A stretch of DNA of 64,000 nucleotides from Neocallimastix lanati (nom. inval.). Its lineage: Eukaryota; Neocallimastigomycota; Neocallimastigomycetes; Neocallimastigales; Neocallimastigaceae. Below the pieces are notes generated by a model. It searched no databases and was not told where the DNA came from. It worked only from the letters and a program-made list of their open reading frames with translations. The stretch is from assembly GCA_016946835.1 (NCBI GenBank), contig JACVTC010000003.1:87501-151500 (forward strand). Direction: 5' to 3'. A program made the translations under genes and the position numbers. Positions within the stretch are counted from its first letter, which is position 1. Every line of letters begins with the position of its first letter. Of this stretch, positions 1 through 11,418 are shown in pieces.

Positions 1-3000
1 ATAGTAATTAATTTTAATAATATGATATTTTATAATGAAAAAAAATAATTTATTTAATATTATGATTTGTAAGTAATATTAAATATGTATATTAAAATAA
101 TAATATTTTACATATATACCTTCTATTTTATTTTTATATATAATAATGTATGCACCAACGACTGTTTTTCCACAATCAACTAATGGCTCTTTATAAAATT
201 TATTAACTTTATATAATAAACTATTTTTAATGAATCTAGAAAACCCAATTCTACGATAATTTTCGCCAATACATCCTGTTGTTGTAATAATTTCTATTAA
301 ATAAAATTTAGACATGTATTATTAATTAAATATATATATAATATTACTAAAATATATTAAGATAAAAAAAAATCTTTATATTATAAGTTAATAATAAACA
401 ATAAATTTTATAATTACGTTCAGCTTTAAAACTTGAATAATTTTTGAAATTACGAATAAATAGCACGAATTTTGCATTAAAATCATCATTTTCATAGAAT
501 ATTGAATTTTTGCTCTTATTACTTATATAAAATGATACATAATCTTTTTCATCCTCTTCTCCTTCAGGAAACAATGAAATTTCCCTAAGATATTATTTTT
601 CCAAAATATAATATATTTACAAAATAAATAAATAAAATAAAATAAAATAAAAAGAGTTAATTTTTATATTATTTTAAATATATTCTTTTATAAAAAATTT
701 TTTTTGTATTACCATGTACATCCAACAGCTGAAAATTCTTTAATTGCTCGATATCCAAGTTTATTCCAATCTTCAATTTCCCATTCATAATAATTTTCCT
801 TTATTACCTCATCTATTTTATTATCATCGTCTACTAAATCTTTAAGTTTATTTATATATTCCTCTATAATATTGAAAGAAAATTGAACAACTAGAATTTT
901 AATAATTTTCATAATAATATTAATAAAAATAGTATTATATTCATATTTATCAACATCAACCTTTTGCCTTCTTCAATACAAATTCTTCCTCTATAATTAT
1001 TAATAAAATGAAAAAAATCAAATTATAACAATAATATTATATTAGAAAGTTTACTATAAAATTATTGATTAAGCATTATTATTATTTTTATTCTAACCTT
1101 TAGCAGCAAGCTCCTCTAATAATTGGTATATAAATAAATTTTTAAAAATTTTTGTTGTATATTTTTTTTTATGTAATATTATTATTATAAAATATTAAAA
1201 TTTTGTTGTATATTTTTAATATGATAACATTATTTTAAAATATAATATATCAATTTATTGAAATATTATTTTTCTTTTTTTTTTTTATTTTCATTTTAAA
1301 AATTTTCATTAAAACATACCTTCTATTTTATATTTATATATTCTAATATATGCGCCAATAACCGCTTTTCCATCTTCAATTATAGGTTTATTATAATTAC
1401 CAAATTTATCGTATAAATCTGTTTTTTTAATAAACTGTGAAAAACCATTCTTTTGATATTCCAAAAAGATTACAGATTCTAGCATATATATTATTTTTTT
1501 TAAAATAAATATAAATTAATTAATAAATACTTTATTATATACACTATAATTTGCATTAGATAATAATAAACCATTATAATTTAATTTATTTTATTTATTA
1601 TTTAGAAACGAAAATTATAAAATATTTACGGTCAGCTTTATAACTTGTGAAATCATTGCAATTGCGAATATATAATATAAATTTAACATACATATCATCT
1701 ATACTAAAAGAAATTGAACTTTTATTAATTAAATAAATTGATATATAATTATCTTCTTCTTCTCCTTTTGGATATAACGATATTTCCCTTTTTGTAAAAT
1801 ATATATATATATATAATATAATCCCATTAATATTATATTATTATAATAATAATTAAATTTAATTGTTATTATTATATTATATATATTATTTAAAGAAATA
1901 AAATTGAAGTTTATATTTAATATACCATTTATAAGTACTTATTATAAACTCTGGACTACATATTGAATTGCTATCATTATCAAGTTTATTCCAATCTTCA
2001 ATTTTCCATTCATAAAAACCTTCTCCAACAATTTCATCTTCTTTTGAGTTATCTTCAATTAAATTTTTTAATTTATTAATATATTGTTCTACGCAATAAT
2101 ATTAATAAAATTAATACATTATTTTGAATTTTATTTAAAAAAAAAAAAAGGTATTAAAATATTATATATAAATAATAGTAAATTAATTATATTAAAATAT
2201 TTATAAAAAATTAACTTAATTTAATTGTTCTTTTATTAACCTTTAGTTTTTTGTAAGATTGATTCCTCTATGGTATGTATATATTTTATTTAAATTAATA
2301 TTTTCACATTTATGTTTATATATATATACATAATTAATTATAAAATAAATTTTAATGTTTTCAATTTTTAGAAAGTATCAATTTAAATATATATAATTTA
2401 ATATTAATGCTGCATTAAAATATTGACCTTCCATCTTAAATACTCGAACATAAGCCCCGATAACAATTTTATTATTTTCAATGTAAGATGTACCATTTTT
2501 ATCTTTTTTGCTATATAAATCTGTTTTTCTAATAAATTTTTGAAAACCATTTTTTTTACAATCTAAAAAAATTGTATCTAAACAATAAATAATAAAAAAA
2601 TAAAACAATATTAAATTTTATTCGATTCATTAGCACTTATTATCATTTAAACATATATAAAAAAAAATACAAATTAAATTAATTTTAAAGAATTACTTTC
2701 GGCTTTTAGACGTGAATAATTATTACAATTTCGTATATATAGTATAAATTTTGCATACATATTATCTTTATTAAATTGTACTGAATTTTTATTTATTAAT
2801 TCTAATGAAATATATCCTTTATTGTTAGGTTGTAGTATAATTCCCCTTTTTTAAAATTTTTATTTATTAATTTTTTTATTTGTAATTGTAAAAAAATAGC
2901 ATAATATAAAACAATATATTATAAACTAATAATTAAACATATAAAATAATATTTATTGATTCATATGTATATATTTTATAATTTTTTTCCAATTTAAATA

Positions 3001-4137
3001 AAAATACCAATTATAACCAGCAATGGAAAATTCAGGGCTACATTTATTATTACAATTAAATTCTAATGAATTCCAATCTTTTATTTCCCATTCATAATAA
3101 TTTTCTTCATTTATTTCATCTACTTTTTCATTATCTTCTTCAATTAATTCTTTCAAATTATTTATGTTTTTTTCTTTAAAATATAATACATTAAATATTG
3201 AATTTTAATTTAAATTCAATATATATTTAAATTTAGAATTTTTATTTTATATATATTTTGTTTATTGATATAAAACCAACCATTATTATACACTTTTATA
3301 TAGGCACAAATCATTACTCTATTGTTTTTTATTAATGGTTTAATTACTTTCATATATTCATTATAATTGATTGAATAGCAATAACCATCTACATTATACT
3401 TTGAACAATTATACAATGATGAGTCTGTATTTTAAATTATTTTTAACAATTTTATTGAATTATTAATGCATATACATAAAATATATTTAAGTTCTTTTTT
3501 TTTTTTTTTTTTTGTTTAAAAAAAAAAATATAAATTTAATATTATTTAAATATAATTTAATTATATTTATATTACATATAGTATTGTGATGAGAATAATT
3601 TTTAGGATTACAGAAAGATAATACACATTTAACACATATATGATTTTCTCTATTATTCTTTATACTTAAATTTCTTAAATTTATATCAAAGCATTGATCA
3701 TATGATTTTAAATAAAATTCCCTTTTTAAAAAAAATCATTATTATTATTATTGTTGTTGTTATTATTTTATTTCATTTTATTTTAAAATAATAAAAATGC
3801 AATTAATTTATCGGTTAAAAAAATAGATTTTTAATTTGTAATATTTCATAATTTTCTTTCTTTTCTTTTTTTTTTTTTTGTAATTAATTTTGATCGAAAA
3901 TAATTCGATTATATTACCATTCATAACCACCAATATTAAATTTTGGATTAAAATCACATTCACCCTCATTCCAATCCATAATACACCATTCTAAGTATTC
4001 TTCACCCAAAATATCATTTTTTACATATGAATCGTCTTTAATTAAATTTTTTAAATTTTCAACATATTGATCTTCAAAAATATTAATATTTATATTTATG
4101 TATTTTAATTTTATTAATAAAATTTAAATGTAGAAAA

Positions 4138-4188
<51 letters not shown>

Positions 4189-4353
4189 AATATTTGTCAT
4201 ATTAATAAATAAATAATTAATGAATTGTAATTTAATGAAATTTTTAAATATATTAAAAAAAATTATTATCCATAATAAATGAAATAATAATACACCTTTT
4301 GTAATTTGTTCTACAAAATTAGTTTTTTTCGGTTTTTTTGTGAAAATTGGCAT
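1..4353 (-). CDS. Tandem MATH (TRAF-like) domain protein, 5' part of gene
   Basis: Multi-exon gene running off the left edge. Exons, in gene order (all complement): 4296-4353, 3918-4071, 3576-3721, 3281-3424, 3008-3173, 2697-2845, 2428-2577, 2241-2267, 1926-2088, 1630-1787, 1320-1478, 1098-1115, 961-990, 713-863, 418-584, 120-293. Every join keeps one frame (2014 nt, about 671 residues so far). The product has four repeats of a MATH fold: a YYEWEI-DW strand, then SPEF...GY-W, then EISLYPKGE...SIYL, then GFSQFI and V-IGAYI-IY. Each repeat uses three exons; the first intron splits a conserved Trp codon (TG|G) and repeat borders are phase 1. The start at 4353 (MPIFTKKPKK) gives a 19-residue lead-in with no signal peptide, so a cytosolic protein is likely. 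MATH domains bind peptides and often serve ubiquitin or TRAF adaptor systems; no partner is visible. The first repeat is the most diverged. The domain call is confident; individual splice sites are hand predictions, and the 3281 donor (gttggt) is the weakest. Confidence -1.
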
Positions 4354-4968
4354 AATATAAATTTTATAATTTTTTATAATTAAAAATATAAAAGCTAATA
4401 TTATTTAATTATTTTTATCTTGAATATAGTCATATATAATTTCGATTTAATACATTTAATAAAATTGAACCACAATTGATAAAAAATATAATAAAAGAAA
4501 ATATATATGCATAACTTTTCTAATAATAATTAGTATATAAAAAATTCATAAATATAATAATAAATAAAAATTTTTGTTATTAATATATTTAATTAAAAAA
4601 AATTTTTTTTTTAAAAAAAAAAGTGATAGTACTAATAATTATTTAGTAATTATAACAATAATTAGGAAAAAACAATTTAAAAATATTTTTCCATTTATCT
4701 TTCGAGTATATATTTGTATTTATTTTATAAATATATATACTATAAAATATTTAAATAATATAAAAAAAATAGTAATAATAATAATAAAGGAAAAAGTTTA
4801 ACATATATTTTAAATCAATAAAAATAAAAAATAAAAAAAAAAAATAAGAAAGGATAAGAAAAAAAAGATTAAAATATTTGAAAAGCTTATTATATATGAA
4901 ATAAAATAATTTTAAAAATTATAAAATTTTTAAAAAATAATATAAAGTTTAATATGAATTAAAGTTTA

Positions 4969-4999
<31 letters not shown>

Positions 5000-5148
5000 G
5001 TTATATATGGAATAAACTTTTATAAAATGTATTATTTAATAAAAAATTTTCATTATTAGAATATAATTTGGAGATATTATTATGTAATATTACAATTTTT
5101 AGTTTTATTAATTAATAATGAAAATTATTATATATAAACCAAGATAAT
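4354..5148. other. Intergenic A+T-rich DNA upstream of the MATH gene
   Basis: No coding frame with recognisable composition. Contains A and T homopolymers, including a long T run near 4975-4999. This should hold the promoter of the minus-strand MATH gene, but no element can be named. Confidence -1.
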
Positions 5149-5514
5149 GGGTGTGGGGCATTTCGCCAAATTGCATTTCGCCAGATTGCATTTCGCCAAT
5201 TTTTTTGAAAGCATGTGGCGTATTAAAAAAATGTGGCATTTCGCCAAATTGAAAATTATTAAATAAATAAATAAATCAATAAATAAAATTAATTATCATT
5301 AATATCGCATAAAAACAATTTTAAAAAAAATATATTTTGAATTAATATTTATTTATTTATTCATTTATTTATATCAATATTCTACTTGTCGAAATGCAAC
5401 CTGGCGAAAATCAACATGGGGAAATGCAACTTGGGGAAATGCAACATTTTAATACTACGCCACTTGGCGAAATGCAATCTGGCGAAATGCAATTTGGGGA
5501 AATGCAACTCTCCC
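5149..5514 (+). repeat. Left inverted-repeat arm of the foldback element
   Basis: Outer part carries four GCATTTCGCC-type units, then about 150 bp of unique A+T-rich sequence, then about six units in the opposite orientation (GGCGAAATGC and GGGGAAATGC variants). Compared with the right arm it has about 50 extra bases around 5185-5240. Confidence -1.
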
Positions 5515-6255
5515 ATTTTAATTATTTAAGTGTTTATAAAATAAATCTCTTTTTAATTTTTTTAGATTCAACTAATAATCATTTTCATATTTTTTTTTTT
5601 ATATTATAAAATAAAAATATTATGTTTATTTTAAAAATTCAAATAATAAAAAATTTGAAAAGTGGTGTATTTTTTTTAAACAATAATTTTATGAATTATT
5701 ATCAAAACTTTAAAATGATTTATTTTTTTATAATAAATGCTCATAATTAATTAAAATCAAAGGTATAATTTATTACATCTTATTAAATTCAATAACAAAA
5801 AATAACTATGAGGTAGTCAATATATTATTAGAAAAGAAGATGATATAAATTGTTTCATAAACATTATTCTATAAATAATTTTTTATTTTTTTGTAATAAA
5901 TAATGTATCAAATAAAGTAACGAATCTACAAAGAGTTATGTAAAAACTTTATATATATTATTTATATTATAAATAATATATATAAAGGTCGATATTATTA
6001 TTAGAAGATAGTTTCTAAAGACACGGTTGTTCATATTGCTAACTATTTTTATATTTCAGATCATTTATTACCATAGTTTCTAATTGAATGCAATTATATT
6101 TTAATATTTAATATGATTTTGTAGCTTTAAATATAAATACAGATTAATAACATTAATAACATAATGAACCATGAAACGAATAAATAATAAAAATAATTAT
6201 TAAATAATAAATACTATGAAATAATATAATAAATGCTAAATATTAAATAATAAAT

Positions 6256-6557
6256 AATATATAATGGAATATATATAATGAATTTACTGATTTATGTATT
6301 ATATATTTAAAAAACAGTTAATAAGGATTACTTTAAATATATAAAAATAAATTTATTAATTAATTAAAATTATTTGAACCAAAATAATTTTCATCAGTAA
6401 TATATATTTTAAGTAATCCTTATTAACTGTTTTTTAAATATATAATACATAAATCAGTAAATTCATTATATATATTCCATTATATATTATTATGAAAATT
6501 ATTTTGGTTCAAATAATTTTAATTAATTAATAAATTTATTTTTATATATTTAAAGTA
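6256..6557. repeat. Interlocked perfect inverted repeats (order X-Y-X'-Y')
   Basis: 6256-6333 is exactly complementary to 6411-6488 (78 bp), and 6329-6394 is exactly complementary to 6492-6557 (66 bp). The order X, Y, X', Y' is that of a pseudoknot: in one strand the two stems cross. It lies inside the foldback element. Confidence -1.
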
Positions 6558-6663
6558 AAGCTTTTATTCATTAAAGAGAAAAAAAAATTTGAGTATACAT
6601 TAAAATTTATATAATTAGGGTTAGAGTTGAATATTATAAAACTTCTTTGATTAAATTATCTTG

Positions 6664-6981
6664 GGGAGAGTTGCATTTCCCCAAATTGCATTTCGCCAGA
6701 TTGCATTTCGCCAAGTGGCGTAGTATTAAAATGTTGCATTTCCCCATGTTGCATTTCCCCATGTTGCTTTTCGCCAGGTTGCATTTCGACAAGTAGAATA
6801 TTGATATAAATAAATGAATAAATAAATAAATATTAATTCAAAATATATTTTTTTTAAAATTGTTTTTATGCGATATTAATGATAATTAATTTTATTTATT
6901 GATTTATTTATTTATTTAATAATTTTCAATTTGGCGAAATGCAACTTGGCGAATTGCAATTTGGCGAAATGCCCCACACCC
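6664..6981 (-). repeat. Right inverted-repeat arm of the foldback element
   Basis: Reverse complement of the left arm with few mismatches, lacking the extra block of the left arm. Same subrepeat structure. Confidence -1.
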
Positions 6982-8543
6982 AATTAAAATATTTATTATT
7001 AAGCAAAATTTTAACCATTAATATTATAATGGACTTATAAAAAAAGAATATATCCAATTTTATTTTGAAAAACTTTTTAATAAATATTATGTATATATTA
7101 AAGGAAAAAACTTTTTAAATTTATATATATTTATAAATTTAATAAAAATTTTCATATTAATAAAAAAAAATATATATAAATATATATATAAATAAAAAAA
7201 ATAATAATAAACTATAATAAAATAATAACATTATTAATATATTATAAATAAAGATTTCAAATTAAAAAAAAAAAATAATAATAATAAAAATAAAAAAAAT
7301 AAAAAAAAATAAAAAAAAAATAATAATAATAAAAATAAAAAAAATAAAAAAAAATAAAAAAAAAATAATAATAATAAAAATAAAAAAAATAAAAAAAATA
7401 AAAAAAAAAATAAAAAAAAAAAAAAATTATTTATAATTGATAAGTTCCTCTCTTAACACACTAGTTAAAAGAAAAATTTATACAAACGAGACCACTTTAT
7501 TACTTATTAAAGTATTTGTAAAATGACCTTTATTATTTATATTTACCCTTTAAATATAAATAATAGTTTTTAATATATTTAACGTAAACTACAAATAAAA
7601 ATAAAATAATTTTATAAATAACACTAATAATTAATAAACACGTATTATTAATTATAATAGTTTATTTTATATATTTTATTTATTAATATTAATATTTCAT
7701 TATTAAATTTCCTGTTTCTTTTCTTTTGTTTACTTTTCTTCTCTTCTTCAAAATATACAAAAGACTTGTTATTTTATTATAATTATTAAAGAACAAAGTT
7801 TTAAATTATTAATATATTTTTAATATATTTATAATTTCTTAATTAACTTAAATTATTAATAAATTTATATTTATATTTCATGAGAATACAATTTGTATAC
7901 ATTAAAATATTTTATTTTATTATTAAATTAATTATTTTCTTATCAATAATCATTTAAAAAATTAAATCTTTATTAAAATTTTAAGATAATGAAAAAATTG
8001 AATTAAAGTTTTAATTCAATTTTTCATTATCTTAAAATTTTAATAAACATATTCACTTATAAATAAATACATAATTAAATAAATATACTTTGAAAATTTT
8101 CAATATATATTTAATTTTTTAATATTTTGAAAATAATAAAATAATTATTATAAATATATTTTTTAAATTTGGAATCAATCATTTAAAAAAAAAGATAAAA
8201 AACTTTTCAACCCTTTCCTTTATATATATTAATAAATTATTGTCTTTATCAATTCTATAAGCAGATTTAATTTTGCAATACATTTTGTCCTATTGAAAAA
8301 TTTAGTATAAGTCCCTTGTTAATGATTTCTTGATTGTTAAAGAGGAACAATTATTATAATATGACAATAAACTGTTAACTATATTTAATTCGTATGTATA
8401 TTTCATTCTAAATAAACTCAAAAATCTCTTATCTTAAGACATGTTACATGAATATATATGTATTATTACCTGAACCAATTTTTGAGTCAAAGAATTTGAA
8501 AACAATTTTTTTTTAAGTCATAACGATGATTTTTTTTTTAAAA
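6982..8543. other. Intergenic DNA with A-rich repeats and one long palindrome
   Basis: No gene seen. 7266-7436 is an A-rich array of (AAT)n and A7-A10 blocks repeated about three times with a period near 55 bp. 7971-8045 is a near-perfect palindrome with arms of about 36 bp around a 2-nt centre, one base unequal in an A/T run. Confidence -1.
7971..8045. repeat. Long near-perfect palindrome
   Basis: Arms of about 36 bp (TATTAAAATTTTAAGATAAT... and its complement) with a GT centre. It could form a cruciform or hairpin. It lies downstream of the minus-strand membrane-protein gene at 8544, so it might act in 3' end formation, but there is no direct evidence. Confidence -1.
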
Positions 8544-9386
8544 TCAGATATATTCGTATAGGAAATTAACCAAATTATAAGCACTAATAATTACAATAGT
8601 AGATAAAATATCCCAAAAAAAAAAAAAAAAAAATCAAATTCTAGCATATTACAATATTTAATAATAAATGGATATAAAATTATTTTAACTAAAGCAATAA
8701 TATATAATTCAATAGTACCTTGACCTACTAAATTATTTAATTTTTCATTTTTAGTATTTAATTCCTTTAAATACATAATAGATTTAAAGACAATAATACA
8801 AATTAACGCCATGGAAAAGATTGAATCAAAAATATCAGAAATCATAACTCTTTTGAGCCATAATGAGGGGTTAGAAACAATACATCCATCATTATTTCTA
8901 TCTTTTTTATAATTATTTAAATTATTAAAATAACAGAAATAATAAGTCAAATTTAATAATATAGCTAAAGTAATAATTGGTGATGTTATTCTTTTTGGCA
9001 AATTAATATTTGAAATAATAACTAAACGGTAAACTTGAAGCCATGACATTGGTGCCCAATTTAGAGTATCAGTAATTTTTAAAATATAATAAAATGGAGA
9101 ACAATTTTCAACATGATAAATATAATTCCAAGCATCATTTGTATTATTTGAAAATGTAAATAAGGCAGCAGTTAAAGGAAATAAAAAGTTTAAATTTTTA
9201 TATCTGATCAATCCTCATAAAAAAAGTATATTTTCCATAAAAATACTAACTAAGAATAATAACAATAAATGAAAATCTAGAGGCTATCAAAAATAAAACA
9301 TTTTGGTTTTTACGATTGGAGGTACTCTCATTTTCACTATTAATAAGCAATTCAATAACAGTTTCATTTGTGTTATTAGTGTTCAT
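8544..9386 (-). CDS. Putative seven-helix membrane protein, frame broken at a T19 run
   Basis: Starts at the ATG 9384-9386 (MNTNNTNETVIEL). The frame reads through a hydrophobic stretch to a GTTAGT donor at 9250; a 37-nt intron (9214-9250) joins exon 2 in phase 1. Predicted hydrophobic segments in order: NVLFLIASRFSFIVIIL, FLFPLTAALFTF, WLQVYRLVII, ITLAILLNLTYYFCYF, IFSMALICIIVFKSIMYL, IELYIIALVKIILYPFII. After NMLEFD the coding strand has 19 T (8615-8633). Read straight through, the frame ends at 8591. With a one-base shift it continues as WDILSTIVIISAYNLVNFLY, a seventh helix, to a TGA at 8544. The N terminus is Asn/Thr-rich without a clear signal peptide. The topology resembles a G-protein-coupled receptor, but I recognise no family motif. 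The slip is either an assembly or sequencing error in the homopolymer or a real mutation. The very short intron is the least certain join. Confidence -1.
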
Positions 9387-9546
9387 TTTATTTTTTTTTT
9401 CTTTTTCCTTTTCTTTAAACTTAGTTTTTATTAGTATTATTAATTTTTAAACAATTTATTTTTAAATATTTGTATTACTATTCTAGTATATTGAGTTTTT
9501 ATTAGTTAAAATAATTTATTAAATTATCTTACTATAATTTTTATTT

Positions 9547-9583
<37 letters not shown>

Positions 9584-10126
9584 AAATATTTTTATAATAT
9601 TTGTTTTTGTTATTTAGAATTAAAAAATGATCTATATATAATTAATAAATATATTTATAAATATATTTTTTTTTAATAAGATGCTTTTTATATTTAAAAA
9701 AATTTAAAAAAAAAAAGTAAAGGATTGATAAACTTTTTATTTATTTTGAAAAGAAATTAATATATATATATATATATACATTTTAATTAAAATAATTAAA
9801 AAGTATACTTTTGTTTTAATCACTATTACTAAATATTAAGTAGTTAAACTAACTTTAATTAATCTTTTTTTATTTTATAATGTATATGGATGTTAATAAA
9901 TTATACATTGAATATATTATGTATTAAATTATTCATTATTAGTTATTATTTTTTATTTTTATAATTCAAATTATTAATTAAATTGACTCTTTTCTATTAT
10001 AATTTTATTAACATTTATATTTATATATACAATATTTTTTCCCCATAAATTTAATATAATCTAATACAATTAATATGTTAGATATTAATTTTTAATAGGT
10101 TATAATTCTTTAAATTTTTAATTTTT

Positions 10127-10163
<37 letters not shown>

Positions 10164-11006
10164 TATTTTAATTATTATTTTTTCCTTAATAAAATTCATA
10201 TTTAAATTTTCATTATTGCAATTTATTTTATAATTAAAATATTTCCAAATACAAAATTTTACTTTTAGAAATGTAAAAAATTTATTATAATCAATTTCCT
10301 AGAAACAAATTAATATTAAATTGAGATATTTACAATTATTAAAGAAGTATAAATATTAAGATAATTACAACTACACTAATATATGTTTTTATCAAAATAA
10401 TTTTTTTTATTAATTCTTGCTATATATATTTGACTATTTATTATTAAAATACTTAAATGAGAGCTCTTTAATTTTAAAATAAAATTTTTTATTCTTACTA
10501 AAATATATCAAATAAAGTTTTCTAATCCTAATGCATTCATAGATACAAAATAGTAAAACTAAAGAATTACAAATCCAGTCTTAATTAAAATGGAATTTGA
10601 AATTGTATAATCTATATTTTACTTACTTTAAATTTTTTTTTTTTAAAAAAAAAAAAAAAAAAGAAAAATTCATTTCTTGTAAAAAATTAAAAAGAAAATT
10701 CATTATAATATATTATTGGGAATTTTCTTTTTAATTTTTTTTATTTTTAAAATCAAGTAAATATGAATATTTTTCTAAGAAATTTTAACTATAGTTTTAT
10801 ATAAAGTTTATAGAATTCTCTATTTCTTTATTAACAGTATCTCTAAATAAGTTCTAATAATGAATATTTAGTATTATTTATATTTATTTAAATATTTTGA
10901 ATATTATTTTTTTTCTATTTTAATAGTTGAATAAGATTTTTTCAAATTTTCAAACCGATTATTTAACTCTTAAATATACATTTACATGTTTATATATATC
11001 ATACTG
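9387..11006. other. Intergenic A+T-rich DNA
   Basis: No gene recognised. Long T runs near 9549-9579 and 10131-10158. A 21-bp inverted repeat, 10681-10701 and 10720-10740, has an 18-nt loop. Confidence -1.
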
Positions 11007-11142
11007 TTATATCGATATAGTAGTATACGGAACAGTAGACCCCTGTGAACTTTTTAGGAGTTGTTCACTTAAATGTTTCAGTTCTCCAGTATCGAATTGT
11101 AGTTCATCTAGAGCTGAAATTCCACCAAGAAGCAATATATAA
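11007..11142 (-). other. Short GC-richer open stretch, possible exon relic
   Basis: The minus strand reads about 43 residues without a stop (LLLGGISALDELQ..., ending at the TAA 11007-11009). The composition is clearly richer in G+C than the flanks, like the two features just to its right. No family recognised. It may be another piece of the same foreign or decayed material. Confidence -1.
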
Positions 11143-11250
11143 ATATATTATAAATTTAAATATTTATAATATATGGAAGGTGTAGCTCATCCAAAACTAA
11201 AGTTTTACCATGAAGAAACATATAAATAAATTTATTATTTTTTTTTCACA

Positions 11251-11352
11251 ACGAAATAGTCAACTTTACCTTCTGAATCTTTCCAAATTTCTTGGCTAGT
11301 CACTCTTTCATAATAAGTAGTATCTTCAATTAAAACAAGAGCAATTCTATCT
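11251..11352 (-). pseudogene. Internally deleted cysteine synthase fragment
   Basis: The minus strand reads RDRIALVLIED joined directly to TTYYERVTSQEIWKDSEGK and VDYF. These match residues 46-54 and 151-173 of the intact cysteine synthase at 16600-17520, with high nucleotide identity as well. About 96 residues between them are missing, including the TSGNTG loop. The N-terminal part before residue 45 and everything after residue 173 are absent. It cannot make an enzyme. The conserved nucleotides suggest a recent partial copy of the nearby gene. Confidence -1.
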
Positions 11353-11418
11353 CTCTCCTCCTGGACAACATGACAAACAGGGCTTCCTTACATTGTCTGA
11401 GGAATCTATATCCCTAGT

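Larger units (their letters stand above)
5149..6981. mobile_element. Foldback-like non-autonomous element with long inverted repeats
   Basis: A 1.83 kb element bounded by GGGTGTGGGGC at the left and its exact complement GCCCCACACCC at the right. The outer 318-366 bp on each side are near-identical inverted copies. The trinucleotide AAT flanks both ends (5146-5148 and 6982-6984), a possible short target duplication. The arms are packed with a decamer, GCATTTCGCC, in both orientations, so each arm can also fold on itself. The interior has no credible coding frame. This resembles foldback or long-TIR MITE-type elements; the superfamily is not identifiable without a transposase. Confidence -1.

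Noticed and set aside
4574-4801. 75-codon plus-strand open frame
   Set aside because: Composition of A+T-rich noise (Ile, Lys, Asn, Phe only), with no motif or homologous copy.
5394-5609. Open frame with GEMQ repeats
   Set aside because: It is a translation of the GGCGAAATGC subrepeats of the foldback arm and is not conserved as a protein in the other arm.
10927-11142. 71-codon plus-strand open frame
   Set aside because: Antisense to a better minus-strand reading in the same GC-richer patch.
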